Source: Myxococcota bacterium
GTDB lineage: Bacteria; Myxococcota_A; UBA9042; DTJE01
NCBI GenBank assembly: GCA_017994695.1
Contig: JAGOKF010000005.1
Location: forward strand, 1-64,000
Reading direction: 5' to 3'
Length of the DNA: 64,000 bases
Numbering within the stretch: position 1 is the first letter of the stretch; every line of letters begins with the position of its first letter. The position numbers and the translations under genes are program-made. Positions 42,901 to 49,555 of the stretch are shown here, in pieces. The notes under the pieces are model-generated. The model saw nothing but the letters and a program-made list of their open reading frames with translations, was not told the DNA's origin and did no database searches.

Positions 42901-43089
42901 CGGACCGTGAGCGTCTACGTGAACCTGGGGTCCCGGTCCTTCTCCGAACCCTTCGTGTTCCCCGTGGGAGCGGGCCCGAGCCGGATGGTGGTGACGGACC
43001 TGGACGACAACGGGTGCCCCGACGTCGTGACGCTGGACCGGGAGGGGCGGACCCTGACCTTCCTGCGGAACCTGCTGACCTGCCGCTAG
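39955..43089 (+). CDS. FG-GAP/VCBS-repeat lipoprotein
   Basis: Exported lipoprotein of 1,044 residues. The ATG at 39955 is preferred over the in-frame ATG at 39922. It follows GGGAGG at a good distance and directly opens a lipoprotein signal ending VAC (Cys17). An Ig-like domain (about 130-230) comes first. Repeats of the FG-GAP/VCBS propeller type follow, with calcium-binding loops such as DLDGDGREDVA, ELNEDGALDLV, DLTGDGVPEVV, DFTGDGVLDAV, DMNHDGYLDLV and DLDDNGCPDVV. It is probably a cell-surface beta-propeller. Partner and ligand are unknown. Its stop overlaps the convergent zinc-ribbon gene by 4 bases. Confidence 0.85.
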   Translation: MPSLRWLLVPLALVACGGSGPSRPDFGAEEDISEPGEVLEGLRVEFTKPGGGTVDPVLTGVVEVGIRVRDDTPLPVSVVVEFPGVATFVPIQQNLSKPDAFVVQVDTRNVADGQKRKIRATATSEDGRTAVATLSVTVDNQGPKVDLLAPTPEDGADFLGELKIRAVAEDKGTGVTRIRVVVEDFAYEWPGGTPQVRAKLDTGDLPVDTDGWEAGEKALTIEAWDGVADHLTRMERRFHFVQKPSFQSGRFRPLPEGNSGTAIVPIRLGDPEEGRWGFVLAGNTGVALFRIDPDTSEVEHLASLAQSPCGPAGTADLDGDGREDVAAYCKTSGDQPAAVRVFLQKDDGSFAKPLAFPVPGDVTALALGELNEDGALDLVMALNAPTQNLGLILSNPSGGPGWSEVQTYAGAIQPTMVAIGQYLAGTNRNVIWTGRSSSPVVTVFPVASDGSVLAGTNYSLQYATKPLQQIEGAVAAAFKGNPGRPESLVLGDTGTDRIYLVKVLSQAGGQPTLNVASAWQTGVKPERFAIGDLTGDGVPEVVALCSTSRMLHVLKGAADGPSTTLQQVLAGPVQDLALLDFTGDGVLDAVLLDQAGTGVYLLTMDPARKRLTGAEMLLNPMTDVLALQAGRFTKALASPNQNLKDLAMLGPNPAGLPQVAVFAADATLRLPVATALPTLLTSVTGVTGMVAAQLDSTSDNTSLTDLVITTARAGGSGGERPATGEVLFLQADAQSHTAVATTQKAFDFGDSPNLVAVGDLDWSPSSTGTSLKDLAFVTSFWEGTPPEKRTRVQPYFYHLGTGDYLRKNLQGVPVEGPLVSPGRNPQQLVAFPLRRPLSYAVKSQPYYTDLITVNGGTGDFTVFPAQGGGFFFASSPERQKSFAVGSNPKALVAGYLRHPMDGSVPDEEAVQVFPDVVVMLDREVLVLFNTNTVLKDLSLSPELLSYEPPLPLHHSGSGPVDLDLADMNHDGYLDLVVLDGADRTVSVYVNLGSRSFSEPFVFPVGAGPSRMVVTDLDDNGCPDVVTLDREGRTLTFLRNLLTCR

Positions 43090-43925
43090 CGGTCCCCGGG
43101 GATCGTCGCTCCTTCGCGGAAGACCCGTTCCCGGCGGGCGATCTCCGCCTCGGCCACCGCCAGTTCCTCGGCGGCCCGGTCCAGCCGGGCGGCCACCTCC
43201 TTCGCCACCGGTCCTGGAAGCAACCGCGCGGGGCCGTCGCCGGCGCCCATCCGGGCCCCCACCTGCTCGAAGAGCGGGTGGAGCGCCCGGAGGCCCATCC
43301 AGGCCCCCCGCATCATCGCCTGGTCCCCCGGGGGCATCGCCCGGAAGGCCGGATCCAGTTCGGTGGCCGGATCCAGGGACAGCCGCATGGCGGCCGCCTG
43401 GGTCGCATTGGCCATCTCCTCGGTCTCCAGGAACCGCCGGGCCGCATCCCGGTATGCCAGGGCCTTGTCGAGGAACTCCCGGGCCGCGTCCGGCGGCGGC
43501 TCGTGGATGGCCTCTGGATAGAGGGGTTTCTGCAGCGAGAAGACCTCGGGAAGCGTCGCGAAGATCACCAGCGATGCCACCGCCAGTGCCCCGGTCTCGA
43601 TGGCCATGCGCCCGAAGGAGATCCGCTCCCGGAAGGTCACCAGCAGGTAGGCCGCCGCTCCCAGGAACAGGACCAGCGCCACGAAGGGTCCGAAGGATTT
43701 CAGGGCCACCCCGTTCAGGTACATCAGGACGCCCAGGCCCAGGGACAGCAGGGCCACCAGCACCCGGCTCCACCGGGCCGCCCGACCCAAGGGACGGCTC
43801 CACCCCTTCGTCCTCTGCATCCCGGCGGTCCGCCGGCGGTGATCCTCCCACTTGGCGAAGACGATCCCGCAGCGGATGCACTCGAATCCCTCGGGCTGCT
43901 CGTGACCGCAGGCCGGACAGACCAT
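43086..43925 (-). CDS. Zinc-ribbon membrane protein of unknown function
   Basis: Protein of 279 residues. The N-terminus is a zinc ribbon (CPACGHEQPEGFECIRCG) of a kind often seen at the start of deltaproteobacterial membrane proteins. Three hydrophobic helices follow, at about 55-70, 78-97 and 107-127. The C-terminal 150 residues are helical and soluble, with heptad-like Ala/Glu/Leu patterns. No enzymatic motif is seen. It ends 4 bases inside the 3' end of the FG-GAP gene on the other strand, and lies 43 bases downstream of the radical-SAM gene's upstream partner set in the opposite sense of gene order (start at 43925, next gene ends at 43969). Confidence 0.7.
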   Translation of the reverse strand: MVCPACGHEQPEGFECIRCGIVFAKWEDHRRRTAGMQRTKGWSRPLGRAARWSRVLVALLSLGLGVLMYLNGVALKSFGPFVALVLFLGAAAYLLVTFRERISFGRMAIETGALAVASLVIFATLPEVFSLQKPLYPEAIHEPPPDAAREFLDKALAYRDAARRFLETEEMANATQAAAMRLSLDPATELDPAFRAMPPGDQAMMRGAWMGLRALHPLFEQVGARMGAGDGPARLLPGPVAKEVAARLDRAAEELAVAEAEIARRERVFREGATIPGDR

Positions 43926-43968
43926 GAAGCCCCCCGGGAGACAGAACCGAGGGGGATCCTACCAGACT

Positions 43969-44883
43969 TCAGCACCGGCGCAGTCCCAGCCGGCGGATCG
44001 CCTCGACCGCCGCCTCCTGCTCGAGTCGTCCCGGGCGGCGCAGGAGGACCGGATCCCCGGGGTCCCTCGCCACGGGCCGATACTGGTCCATCAGCGACAC
44101 GGCCATTCCCGGGGCCAGCGCGGCGATGGCCTCCAGGCAGTCCCGGGCGTCGTCCGCCGCCCCGGGCATCACCAGGTGGCGCACCAGCACTCCCCGCCTG
44201 GCGACGCCGTCCCGGTCCACCTGCAGCACCCCGCTCTGGCGGACCATCCGGCCGATGGCCTCGGCCACCACTTGGGGATAGTCCGGGGCATCCATCCAGC
44301 GGCGGGCGCGATCGGGATCCCGGGTCTTCCAGTCCGGGAGCCAGAGGTCCACGACCCCCTCCAGGGCCTCCACGACCCAGGCCTCCTCGTATCCGCCGGT
44401 GTTGTACACCAGCGGGATCCGCAGGCCCCGGGCCGCGGCCAGGTCCAGGGCCCTCACCCAGCCCGCGACCTGGTGGGTCGGGGTGACCAGGTTCAGGTTC
44501 TCGCAGCCGGCTTCCTGGAGCGCCAGGAACAGGTCCGCCAGGGCGGCCGGGTCCTTCCCGATCCCCTCTTCTCCCCGGCGGATCGCGTCGTTCTGGCAGA
44601 ACCGGCACCCGAGGCCGCAGCCGGAAAAGAACACCGTCCCCGATCCGCCACGCCCCACCAGGCAGGGCTCCTCCCCGAAATGAGGGTAGGCGGCCGCGAT
44701 CCGGGGCACGGTCCCCTCGCCGCAGCGTCCCCGTTCCCCGGCCTGCCGGTTCACCCCGCACCGTCTGGGACAGAGGCGGCAGGCCCTCAGGGACTCCTCG
44801 AGGCGACGGGCCAGGGCTGCCAGGCGGCCGGCCCGGTGCAGTTCCAGGTACCGGGGTTCGTCACGGGTCGTCGAGGGTCCCAT
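43969..44883 (-). CDS. Radical SAM protein, PflA-like (COG1313 type)
   Basis: Radical SAM enzyme of 304 residues. The [4Fe-4S] motif that binds S-adenosylmethionine is SGCGLGCRFCQN (CxxxCxxC, about 90-97). An additional N-terminal Cys group (CRLCPRRCGVNR and RCG, about 35-56) is typical of uncharacterised PflA-like proteins. The motif NTGGYE and the DWKT segment also fit that group. This subgroup is not the glycyl-radical activase itself, and no glycyl-radical enzyme is in the window. It starts 8 bases after the coiled-coil zinc-ribbon gene, so the two are probably cotranscribed. Confidence 0.85.
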   Translation of the reverse strand: MGPSTTRDEPRYLELHRAGRLAALARRLEESLRACRLCPRRCGVNRQAGERGRCGEGTVPRIAAAYPHFGEEPCLVGRGGSGTVFFSGCGLGCRFCQNDAIRRGEEGIGKDPAALADLFLALQEAGCENLNLVTPTHQVAGWVRALDLAAARGLRIPLVYNTGGYEEAWVVEALEGVVDLWLPDWKTRDPDRARRWMDAPDYPQVVAEAIGRMVRQSGVLQVDRDGVARRGVLVRHLVMPGAADDARDCLEAIAALAPGMAVSLMDQYRPVARDPGDPVLLRRPGRLEQEAAVEAIRRLGLRRC

Positions 44884-44891
44884 GACCCTGG

Positions 44892-45608
44892 TCAGCCCCC
44901 TTCCTCTTCCAGGTAGAGGAAGCGGCTGCAGTACGGACAGGCCTGGAGGGAATCCCCCCGGAGCAGCGTGTTGTAGAGCTGCGGCGGCAGTTTCCGGTGG
45001 CAGCCCCCGCAGGCCTCGTTGCTCCTCACCGGCACCACCGCGAGGCCCATCAGGGCCTTCTGGAGCCTCCGGTACCGGGACAGCACCTCGGCCGGGATCC
45101 CCTTCTCGAAGGTCTGGTGCTCGACCGCGAGTTCCCCGATCCGCTCGTCCAGCCGTCGCACCCGGGCCTCGGTGGCCTCCCGCTCCCGGACCAGTTCCTC
45201 CCGCATCTCCTGGAGCTTCGCCTCCTCCTCCTCGACGGCCTTGCGGAACTCCTCCATCACCGAGAGGAGCTTCTGGATTTCCTCCTCGCGCTGGGCATTG
45301 CCCCGCCGGATGATTTCGATCTCGCGCTGGATGGCCGCGTACTCCTTGGCCTTCGCCACCGCGTTGAGGCGCGACTGGAGGCGCTTGACCTTCTCGTTGT
45401 CCTCCCGGGCCTCCCGCTCCCGCTCCTTGTACCAGCGCTCGGCCTCCTTCAGTTTCTCCCGCTTGTCCTCCAGTTCCCGCTCGAGGTCGGACACCATCGC
45501 CGCCAGGTGATCCACCCGCTCGGTGATGGACTGGCGTTCCCGCTCCACCTCGATCCGCTGGCGATCCACGTTCTGGAGCGCACGCAGGGCGTTGATCAGG
45601 CTCTTCAA
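44892..45608 (-). CDS. Coiled-coil zinc-ribbon protein (CT398-like)
   Basis: Cytoplasmic protein of 238 residues. A long antiparallel coiled coil runs from about 10 to 165. A C4 zinc ribbon at the C-terminus has CGGC (about 199-202) and CPYC (about 224-227). This layout matches the Chlamydia CT398/COG1579 family, thought to bind nucleic acids or act as a chaperone; its exact function is unsettled. AGGTCGAG precedes the ATG weakly. The gene lies downstream of the tRNA terminator, so it needs its own promoter, which I could not find with confidence in 45609-45676. Confidence 0.85.
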   Translation of the reverse strand: MKSLINALRALQNVDRQRIEVERERQSITERVDHLAAMVSDLERELEDKREKLKEAERWYKEREREAREDNEKVKRLQSRLNAVAKAKEYAAIQREIEIIRRGNAQREEEIQKLLSVMEEFRKAVEEEEAKLQEMREELVREREATEARVRRLDERIGELAVEHQTFEKGIPAEVLSRYRRLQKALMGLAVVPVRSNEACGGCHRKLPPQLYNTLLRGDSLQACPYCSRFLYLEEEGG

Positions 45609-45676
45609 GACTCGACCTCCTGGGGATGGGGGGGAAGGGACGGGAGGGGAAGGATCCCGACCCGACCCGCGGATAC

Positions 45677-45702
45677 AAAAAAGGCGCCCCGTTGCGGGCG
45701 CC
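45677..45702 (-). terminator. Rho-independent terminator downstream of the tRNA
   Basis: Minus strand GGCGCCC, loop, GGGCGCC followed by six T (45682-45677). It is the only convincing intrinsic terminator I found in the window, and would end the tRNA transcript about 100 bases after the mature 3' end. Confidence 0.85.
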
Positions 45703-45746
45703 TGTCACCTCGAACCACCAGCCCCGAAGGGACTCCTGTCACCTCG
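45701..45746. repeat. 12-base direct repeat in the tRNA trailer
   Basis: CCTGTCACCTCG occurs at 45701-45712 and 45735-45746. The stretch 45703-45799 between tRNA and terminator has no ORF of its own. It contains a possible stem (CCCCGA with TCGGGG) and could be a processed trailer or a small RNA. Confidence 0.5.
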
Positions 45747-45799
45747 GGGACTGGAACCGGGGGTTCGAGAACCGCTGGCATGGTCCTCCTCGGGTCCTG

Positions 45800-45872
45800 T
45801 GGGCCCTCCCGGGCTCGAACCGGGGACCGACCGGTTATGAGCCGGTGGCTCTACCAACTGAGCTACGGGCCC
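45800..45872 (-). tRNA. tRNA with CAT anticodon (elongator Met or Ile2)
   Basis: A complete 73-base cloverleaf can be folded. The acceptor is GGGCCCG/AGGGCCC, the D-stem GCTC/GAGC, the anticodon stem ACCGG/CCGGT with loop CTCATAA, and the T-stem CCCGG/CCGGG with TTCGAGC. The discriminator is A and CCA is not encoded. Pair 7-66 is a G-A mismatch. It is not the initiator, because the three G-C pairs typical of the initiator anticodon stem are lacking. Whether C34 is lysidine-modified (Ile2) cannot be told from the gene. Confidence 0.93.
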
Positions 45873-45893
45873 TGTTGGCGCAAAAGCGGCGCG

Positions 45894-45922
45894 ATTGTAC
45901 CCGCACTTGTTCCTGTTGGCAA
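45894..45922 (-). promoter_or_regulatory. Promoter of the tRNA gene
   Basis: Minus strand TTGCCA (45922-45917), 17 bases, TACAAT (45899-45894). Transcription would start about 15 bases before the mature 5' end. Confidence 0.6.
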
Positions 45923-45948
45923 CCGATTTCTTCCGGCCAGCGGGAGGG

Positions 45949-47031
45949 TCAGGATTCCTTCCTGCGGCGGGGGGACCGTGCAGGTCGGCGGCGCAGAGGA
46001 GCGACCCGGCGGGACCAGCCCTGGTGGAGCGCCTCCTCCAGGATCCGGAAGCCCCCCTCCTCGCCGCTCCCCTCCAGCCGGGATGCGGGCACCGAGAAGC
46101 CCCCGGAGAAGGTCCTTCCCCCGCAGTCCACCGGCCGGCCCACCCTGGAGGCCAGGGCCTCGTCCAGGAACGCATAGGGGTCCAGGTCCGGGTCCTTCGA
46201 CCGGAGGGATCCCACGAAGTTTCCCGACACCAGGCCCACCACCACGACGGTCCGCACGCCGGCCATGCGGGCCAGGAAGTCGGCCGTCTGGCCGATGACG
46301 TCCCGGTTCTGGACGCCCAGGCGCCCGGCCCAGGCCACCAAAAAGCCCTCGTCCAGGCGCTTGTGTCCGATGGCATGGGCCAGGGTCTCCAGGAACGAGG
46401 GCGCCAGGGGCGTCTCCACGATGGCCCGGGTCATTTCCGGGCTGGCGTGCATGGACAGGAACGCCGCGGCCCGGAGGTCGGCGGGACCGGCGGTGACGAA
46501 ATCCAGCGTGTCGGTCCGGATCCCGCAGAGCAGCGCCGTGGACAGGCGGCACATCTCCGAGGGGTCCTGGGGCGCCTGCTCCACGAGCCACTGGAGGTGG
46601 ACCGCCATCAGCGAGGAGGTGCTCCCGACGCTCACGTCCTGCTGCCGGAACAGGGCGGGCGTCGGGGTCGGGGAGTGGTGGTCGATGTGGGCCACGAGGG
46701 GCAGTTTCCGGGGAAAGGGCACCGGGAGCCGGGCGTTCTGCCGGTCCACCACGGCATAGGTCCTGTAGGACCGCCGGGGAAAGGCCTCCCGGACCGCGAG
46801 GAACTCGATGTCCAGCAGCTGGACGAACCGGTGGTTGTCGGGGCGGCTGATCTCCTCGAAGGTCAGGATGTCCATCTCGAGCCCCGCGTGCCGGGCCAGG
46901 ACCTTCAGCGCCCAGGCCGAGGCCAGGCCGTCCGGGTCGGGGCTGCCCAGCACGGCCACGAACCCCCGCTGCCCCCGGTAGCGTTCCAGGGCGCGAACCA
47001 GGGCTTCGGTCCGGGACAAGTCGTTTCCCAC
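45949..47031 (-). CDS. DHH/DHHA1-family phosphoesterase
   Basis: Metal-dependent phosphoesterase of 360 residues, related to RecJ-like and NrnA/GdpP-type enzymes that cleave oligonucleotides or cyclic dinucleotides. Motifs seen are PDPDGLAS (about 31), VVDRQ (about 94), HIDHHSP (DHH, about 114) and GSTSSL. Near the C-terminus is the DHHA1 Gly motif GGRTFSGGFSVPAS. No transmembrane or PAS part is present, so it is a stand-alone soluble form. It starts with GTG after AAGGAGG. The basic C-terminal tail (RRRPARSPRRRKES) is extra. Substrate is not assignable. Confidence 0.85.
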   Translation of the reverse strand: MGNDLSRTEALVRALERYRGQRGFVAVLGSPDPDGLASAWALKVLARHAGLEMDILTFEEISRPDNHRFVQLLDIEFLAVREAFPRRSYRTYAVVDRQNARLPVPFPRKLPLVAHIDHHSPTPTPALFRQQDVSVGSTSSLMAVHLQWLVEQAPQDPSEMCRLSTALLCGIRTDTLDFVTAGPADLRAAAFLSMHASPEMTRAIVETPLAPSFLETLAHAIGHKRLDEGFLVAWAGRLGVQNRDVIGQTADFLARMAGVRTVVVVGLVSGNFVGSLRSKDPDLDPYAFLDEALASRVGRPVDCGGRTFSGGFSVPASRLEGSGEEGGFRILEEALHQGWSRRVAPLRRRPARSPRRRKES

Positions 47032-47040
47032 GGGGCCTCC

Positions 47041-47069
47041 TTGACGCAGGGTCCACCCGGCACTAGCAT
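47041..47069 (+). promoter_or_regulatory. Promoter of the ACT-domain gene
   Basis: TTGACG (47041-47046), 17 bases, TAGCAT (47064-47069), 32 bases before the ATG. The -35 overlaps the ribosome-site region of the divergent DHH gene. Confidence 0.55.
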
Positions 47070-47101
47070 GGGGGCGAGTCTATCACGCATTGAGAGGGCG
47101 C

Positions 47102-47506
47102 ATGATCGAAGTGAAGAAGCAGCTGGCGGTCTTCGTGGCCAACCGTCCGGGAACCCTGGCCCAGATCTGCGGGTCCCTGACCCAGAACGACATCAACATC
47201 CTGGGAATCAGCGTGGCCGACGCGATGGATCACGCGGTGCTGCGTTTCGTGGTCGACAAGCCCGCCACGGCGGTCCACGTCCTGGGGGAGTCGGGGCTGC
47301 TGGTGCTGGACTCGGACGTGCTGGCGGTGGACCTGGGGAACGAGCCCGGGCAGTTGATGAACCTCTCCAAGGCCCTCAGCGACGCCGGCATCAACATCGA
47401 GTACGCCTACGGCGGCACCCGGATCGGGGAGCGGACCGGAACGCTGTTCCTGAAGGTCAACGACACCCAGGGAGCCCTGAAGGCCCTGAAGGACCTCGCG
47501 GCCTGA
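47102..47506 (+). CDS. Tandem ACT-domain protein
   Basis: Small regulatory protein of 134 residues made of two ACT domains (about 6-65 and 72-134). Each begins with the loop that usually binds an amino acid: VANRPGTLAQICGSL and LGNEPGQLMNLSKAL. Such stand-alone proteins are probably sensors of an amino acid or similar ligand. The ATG at 47102 is chosen for GAGAGGG upstream; a TTG at 47090 would add four residues. It is convergent with grpE. Confidence 0.85.
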   Translation: MIEVKKQLAVFVANRPGTLAQICGSLTQNDINILGISVADAMDHAVLRFVVDKPATAVHVLGESGLLVLDSDVLAVDLGNEPGQLMNLSKALSDAGINIEYAYGGTRIGERTGTLFLKVNDTQGALKALKDLAA

Positions 47507-47539
47507 TCCGTCCGCCGGGTCGCGCCGGGGGTTCCGGGA

Positions 47540-48166
47540 TTACTGGACGGGCGGTTCCTCCTCGTCCACCATCCGGCCCGGGGAGGTGACCTCGGGGCGG
47601 ACCGCCACCGTGACCAGGGAGGGTCGAAGCACGCGGCCGTGGAGGGTGTAGCCCGGCTGGTGCACCTCCAGGATCCGCCCGGCCTCCACCGAGTCGGACT
47701 CCGCCTGCTGCAGGGCCTCGTGGACCGTCGGGTCGAAGACCAGCCCGTCGGCGGGGATCTCCTCCACCCCCGCCCGGGTCAGCACCTTTCGGAAGTCCCC
47801 CAGGACCAGTTGCAGCCCCGATACCAGCACCCGGACATCCTGGGCGCCCTCGGAGGCCTTCAGCGCCCGCTGCAGGTTGTCCATCACCGGGAGCAGTTCC
47901 CGCAGCAGCCGCTCGTTCGCGAAGCGCCACTGCTCCTGCCGGTCCCGCTCCACCCGCTTCTTGTAGTTCTCGAAGTCGGCGGCGACCCGGACGGCCCAGT
48001 CCCGGAGTTCCTGCATCTCCCGCTCCAGGCGGGCGGCCCGCTCCTCGGCCGGATTGTTCTCCCCGCCGTTCCGGGGTTCCTCCCCGTTTTCAGCCCGGCC
48101 GGCATCCGCCGTCCCGTCGGTCGAAAACTCCTCCAGCAGGCGGACCTCGTCCTGATCTGAAACCAT
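47540..48166 (-). CDS. grpE: Nucleotide exchange factor GrpE
   Basis: Releases ADP from DnaK in the heat-shock chaperone cycle. It has 208 residues. An acidic N-terminus of about 45 residues is followed by the dimeric coiled coil (ERAARLEREMQELRDWAVRV) and the beta-wing domain with FDPTVHEAL and LHGRVLRPSLVTV. GGGAGGG precedes the ATG. No dnaK, dnaJ or hrcA lies nearby, so the usual hrcA-grpE-dnaK arrangement is broken here. No CIRCE element is seen upstream. Confidence 0.95.
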   Translation of the reverse strand: MVSDQDEVRLLEEFSTDGTADAGRAENGEEPRNGGENNPAEERAARLEREMQELRDWAVRVAADFENYKKRVERDRQEQWRFANERLLRELLPVMDNLQRALKASEGAQDVRVLVSGLQLVLGDFRKVLTRAGVEEIPADGLVFDPTVHEALQQAESDSVEAGRILEVHQPGYTLHGRVLRPSLVTVAVRPEVTSPGRMVDEEEPPVQ

Positions 48167-48202
48167 CCGGACCCTCCCTCCAGGGCGCTGTTCGCGGGTT
48201 CC

Positions 48203-48231
48203 TAAATAGGGACCCGCCCCCGGTTTGTCAA
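48203..48231 (-). promoter_or_regulatory. Promoter of grpE
   Basis: Minus strand TTGACA (48231-48226), 17 bases, TATTTA (48208-48203). The -35 overlaps the stop codon of the upstream gene. It looks like a housekeeping-type promoter rather than a heat-shock one. Confidence 0.5.
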
Positions 48232-49472
48232 TCGGAACGGCACACTCGGAAGACCAGGTCCAGCCAGGTCCGAAGCCCCGGCAGCAGGTCCTCCCGGGAC
48301 ATCCCCCGGGCCACGGCCTCGTCGGGAACCAGGCTCATCGGCGAGAACCCCATCCCCGAGAGGCCCTCGACGCCCGCCCCGAGATGCCAGGGTCCCTCGC
48401 CCAGGACCGGGGCCGGCACCATCCCGGGCCACTGTTCCTCCAGCACCGGCAGCAGGGCGGACCAGAGCGGCGAGGCCCCGTCCATTTCCAGGGCCGGCAC
48501 CGCCTCGACCACGGTGCAGGAGACCCCGTCGCCCAGGTAGCCCTGGATCCGGGTCAGGGGGTCCTCCAGGGGCCTGCCGGGCAGCACGCGCACCAGCACC
48601 TCGGCCTCGGCCCGCCCCGGGGCGAGCCCGCTCCCGGCCCCCGCCCGCAGCGACAGGACCAGGACCTCCTCCTGGAGCATCCCCTGGAGCATCCCCTGGA
48701 GTTCGGGGTCCCCCAGGCGCCCGGGAGGAGTCGTCCCGACCCAGGACCAGCCCCGGATCAGGGCGGCCTTCCGGGGCGGCAGGACCCGGGTCATCGCCTC
48801 CAGGAACATCGATCCGACCCGGGTCATCCTGCGGTCCAGCACCCCGCTTTCCAGGGACGACAGGGCCCGGAGAAGCCGGAAGATGGCCTCGTCGGGGCGA
48901 TCCGTGGCGGCCTCGGCGGCCACACGGACCCGCAGGCATCCCTTCGCCGCCACCTGGACGGGTACCACCGGGGCTCGGCCCGGATTCCGGGGCCCGCCGC
49001 ACCCCTCCGACAGCAGCAGCCCCGTCCGGAGGGGCCACCGGTCCCGGATCAGGGATCCCGGGATCGACGACAGGTCCCCGGGACGGACCGACGGCATCGC
49101 GACCAGCACGATGTCCCTCCGGAACGTCCAGCGGCGCCTCCGGGCCAGGGCCATCGCGACCCAGGCCCCGACCGCGAGGCTGACCCCTTCCAGCGCCTTC
49201 CGGGATGAGGACGTGTCCCGGGGATCGGTGGAGGCCGACAGCACCAGGGCATTCCCCGGGTCGGCCCCGGGAAGCCGGGCCACCAGGCACGGCCTGCCGT
49301 CCTGGAGCGACAGGAGGTCGCAGGAGACGCCCTCGGCCCCCAGCACGCCGTAGAGGTACCTCGACGAGGATCCGGTCAAGGCCCCGAGGGGATTGGCATC
49401 GGGGGTCGCCAGGCGGCTCCAGTGGTAGCCGACCTCGTCCTCTTCCCGGGAGGAGAGCCATTCCCAGTCCAT
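48228..49472 (-). CDS. Degenerate M20-like peptidase-fold protein
   Basis: Protein of 414 residues whose layout recalls M20 peptidases. There is a catalytic-type domain, an inserted dimerisation-like domain (GCLRVRVAAEAATDRPDEAI, about 168-187) and a return to the first domain. The metal ligands of M20 enzymes are not where expected. The HxD motif is replaced by LSASTDPRD and the EGE motif by LSEGCGG. If related it is probably inactive; the assignment is tentative. The ATG at 49472 follows GGGGAAGG; an in-frame ATG at 49511 is possible. A short in-frame repeat (LQGMLQGML) is near residue 265. It lies between penicillin acylase and grpE on the same strand. Confidence 0.5.
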   Translation of the reverse strand: MDWEWLSSREEDEVGYHWSRLATPDANPLGALTGSSSRYLYGVLGAEGVSCDLLSLQDGRPCLVARLPGADPGNALVLSASTDPRDTSSSRKALEGVSLAVGAWVAMALARRRRWTFRRDIVLVAMPSVRPGDLSSIPGSLIRDRWPLRTGLLLSEGCGGPRNPGRAPVVPVQVAAKGCLRVRVAAEAATDRPDEAIFRLLRALSSLESGVLDRRMTRVGSMFLEAMTRVLPPRKAALIRGWSWVGTTPPGRLGDPELQGMLQGMLQEEVLVLSLRAGAGSGLAPGRAEAEVLVRVLPGRPLEDPLTRIQGYLGDGVSCTVVEAVPALEMDGASPLWSALLPVLEEQWPGMVPAPVLGEGPWHLGAGVEGLSGMGFSPMSLVPDEAVARGMSREDLLPGLRTWLDLVFRVCRSD

Positions 49473-49555
49473 GGTCCTTCCCCATGGATCCCGAGGCGAG
49501 TCTATCCGCATTCCTCCCCGGGGGAACAATCGGTGCAGCCCCGGCGGGAGAGGCG

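Noticed and set aside
43969-44883. Glycyl-radical-enzyme activase serving a microcompartment together with the EutN-like proteins
   Set aside because: The protein belongs to the PflA-like COG1313 subgroup with extra N-terminal Cys. It is on the other strand 4 kb away, and no glycyl-radical enzyme is present.
47090-47101. TTG start for the ACT-domain gene
   Set aside because: The ATG at 47102 has GAGAGGG at proper distance and begins directly at the ACT fold; the TTG would place that sequence inside the gene.
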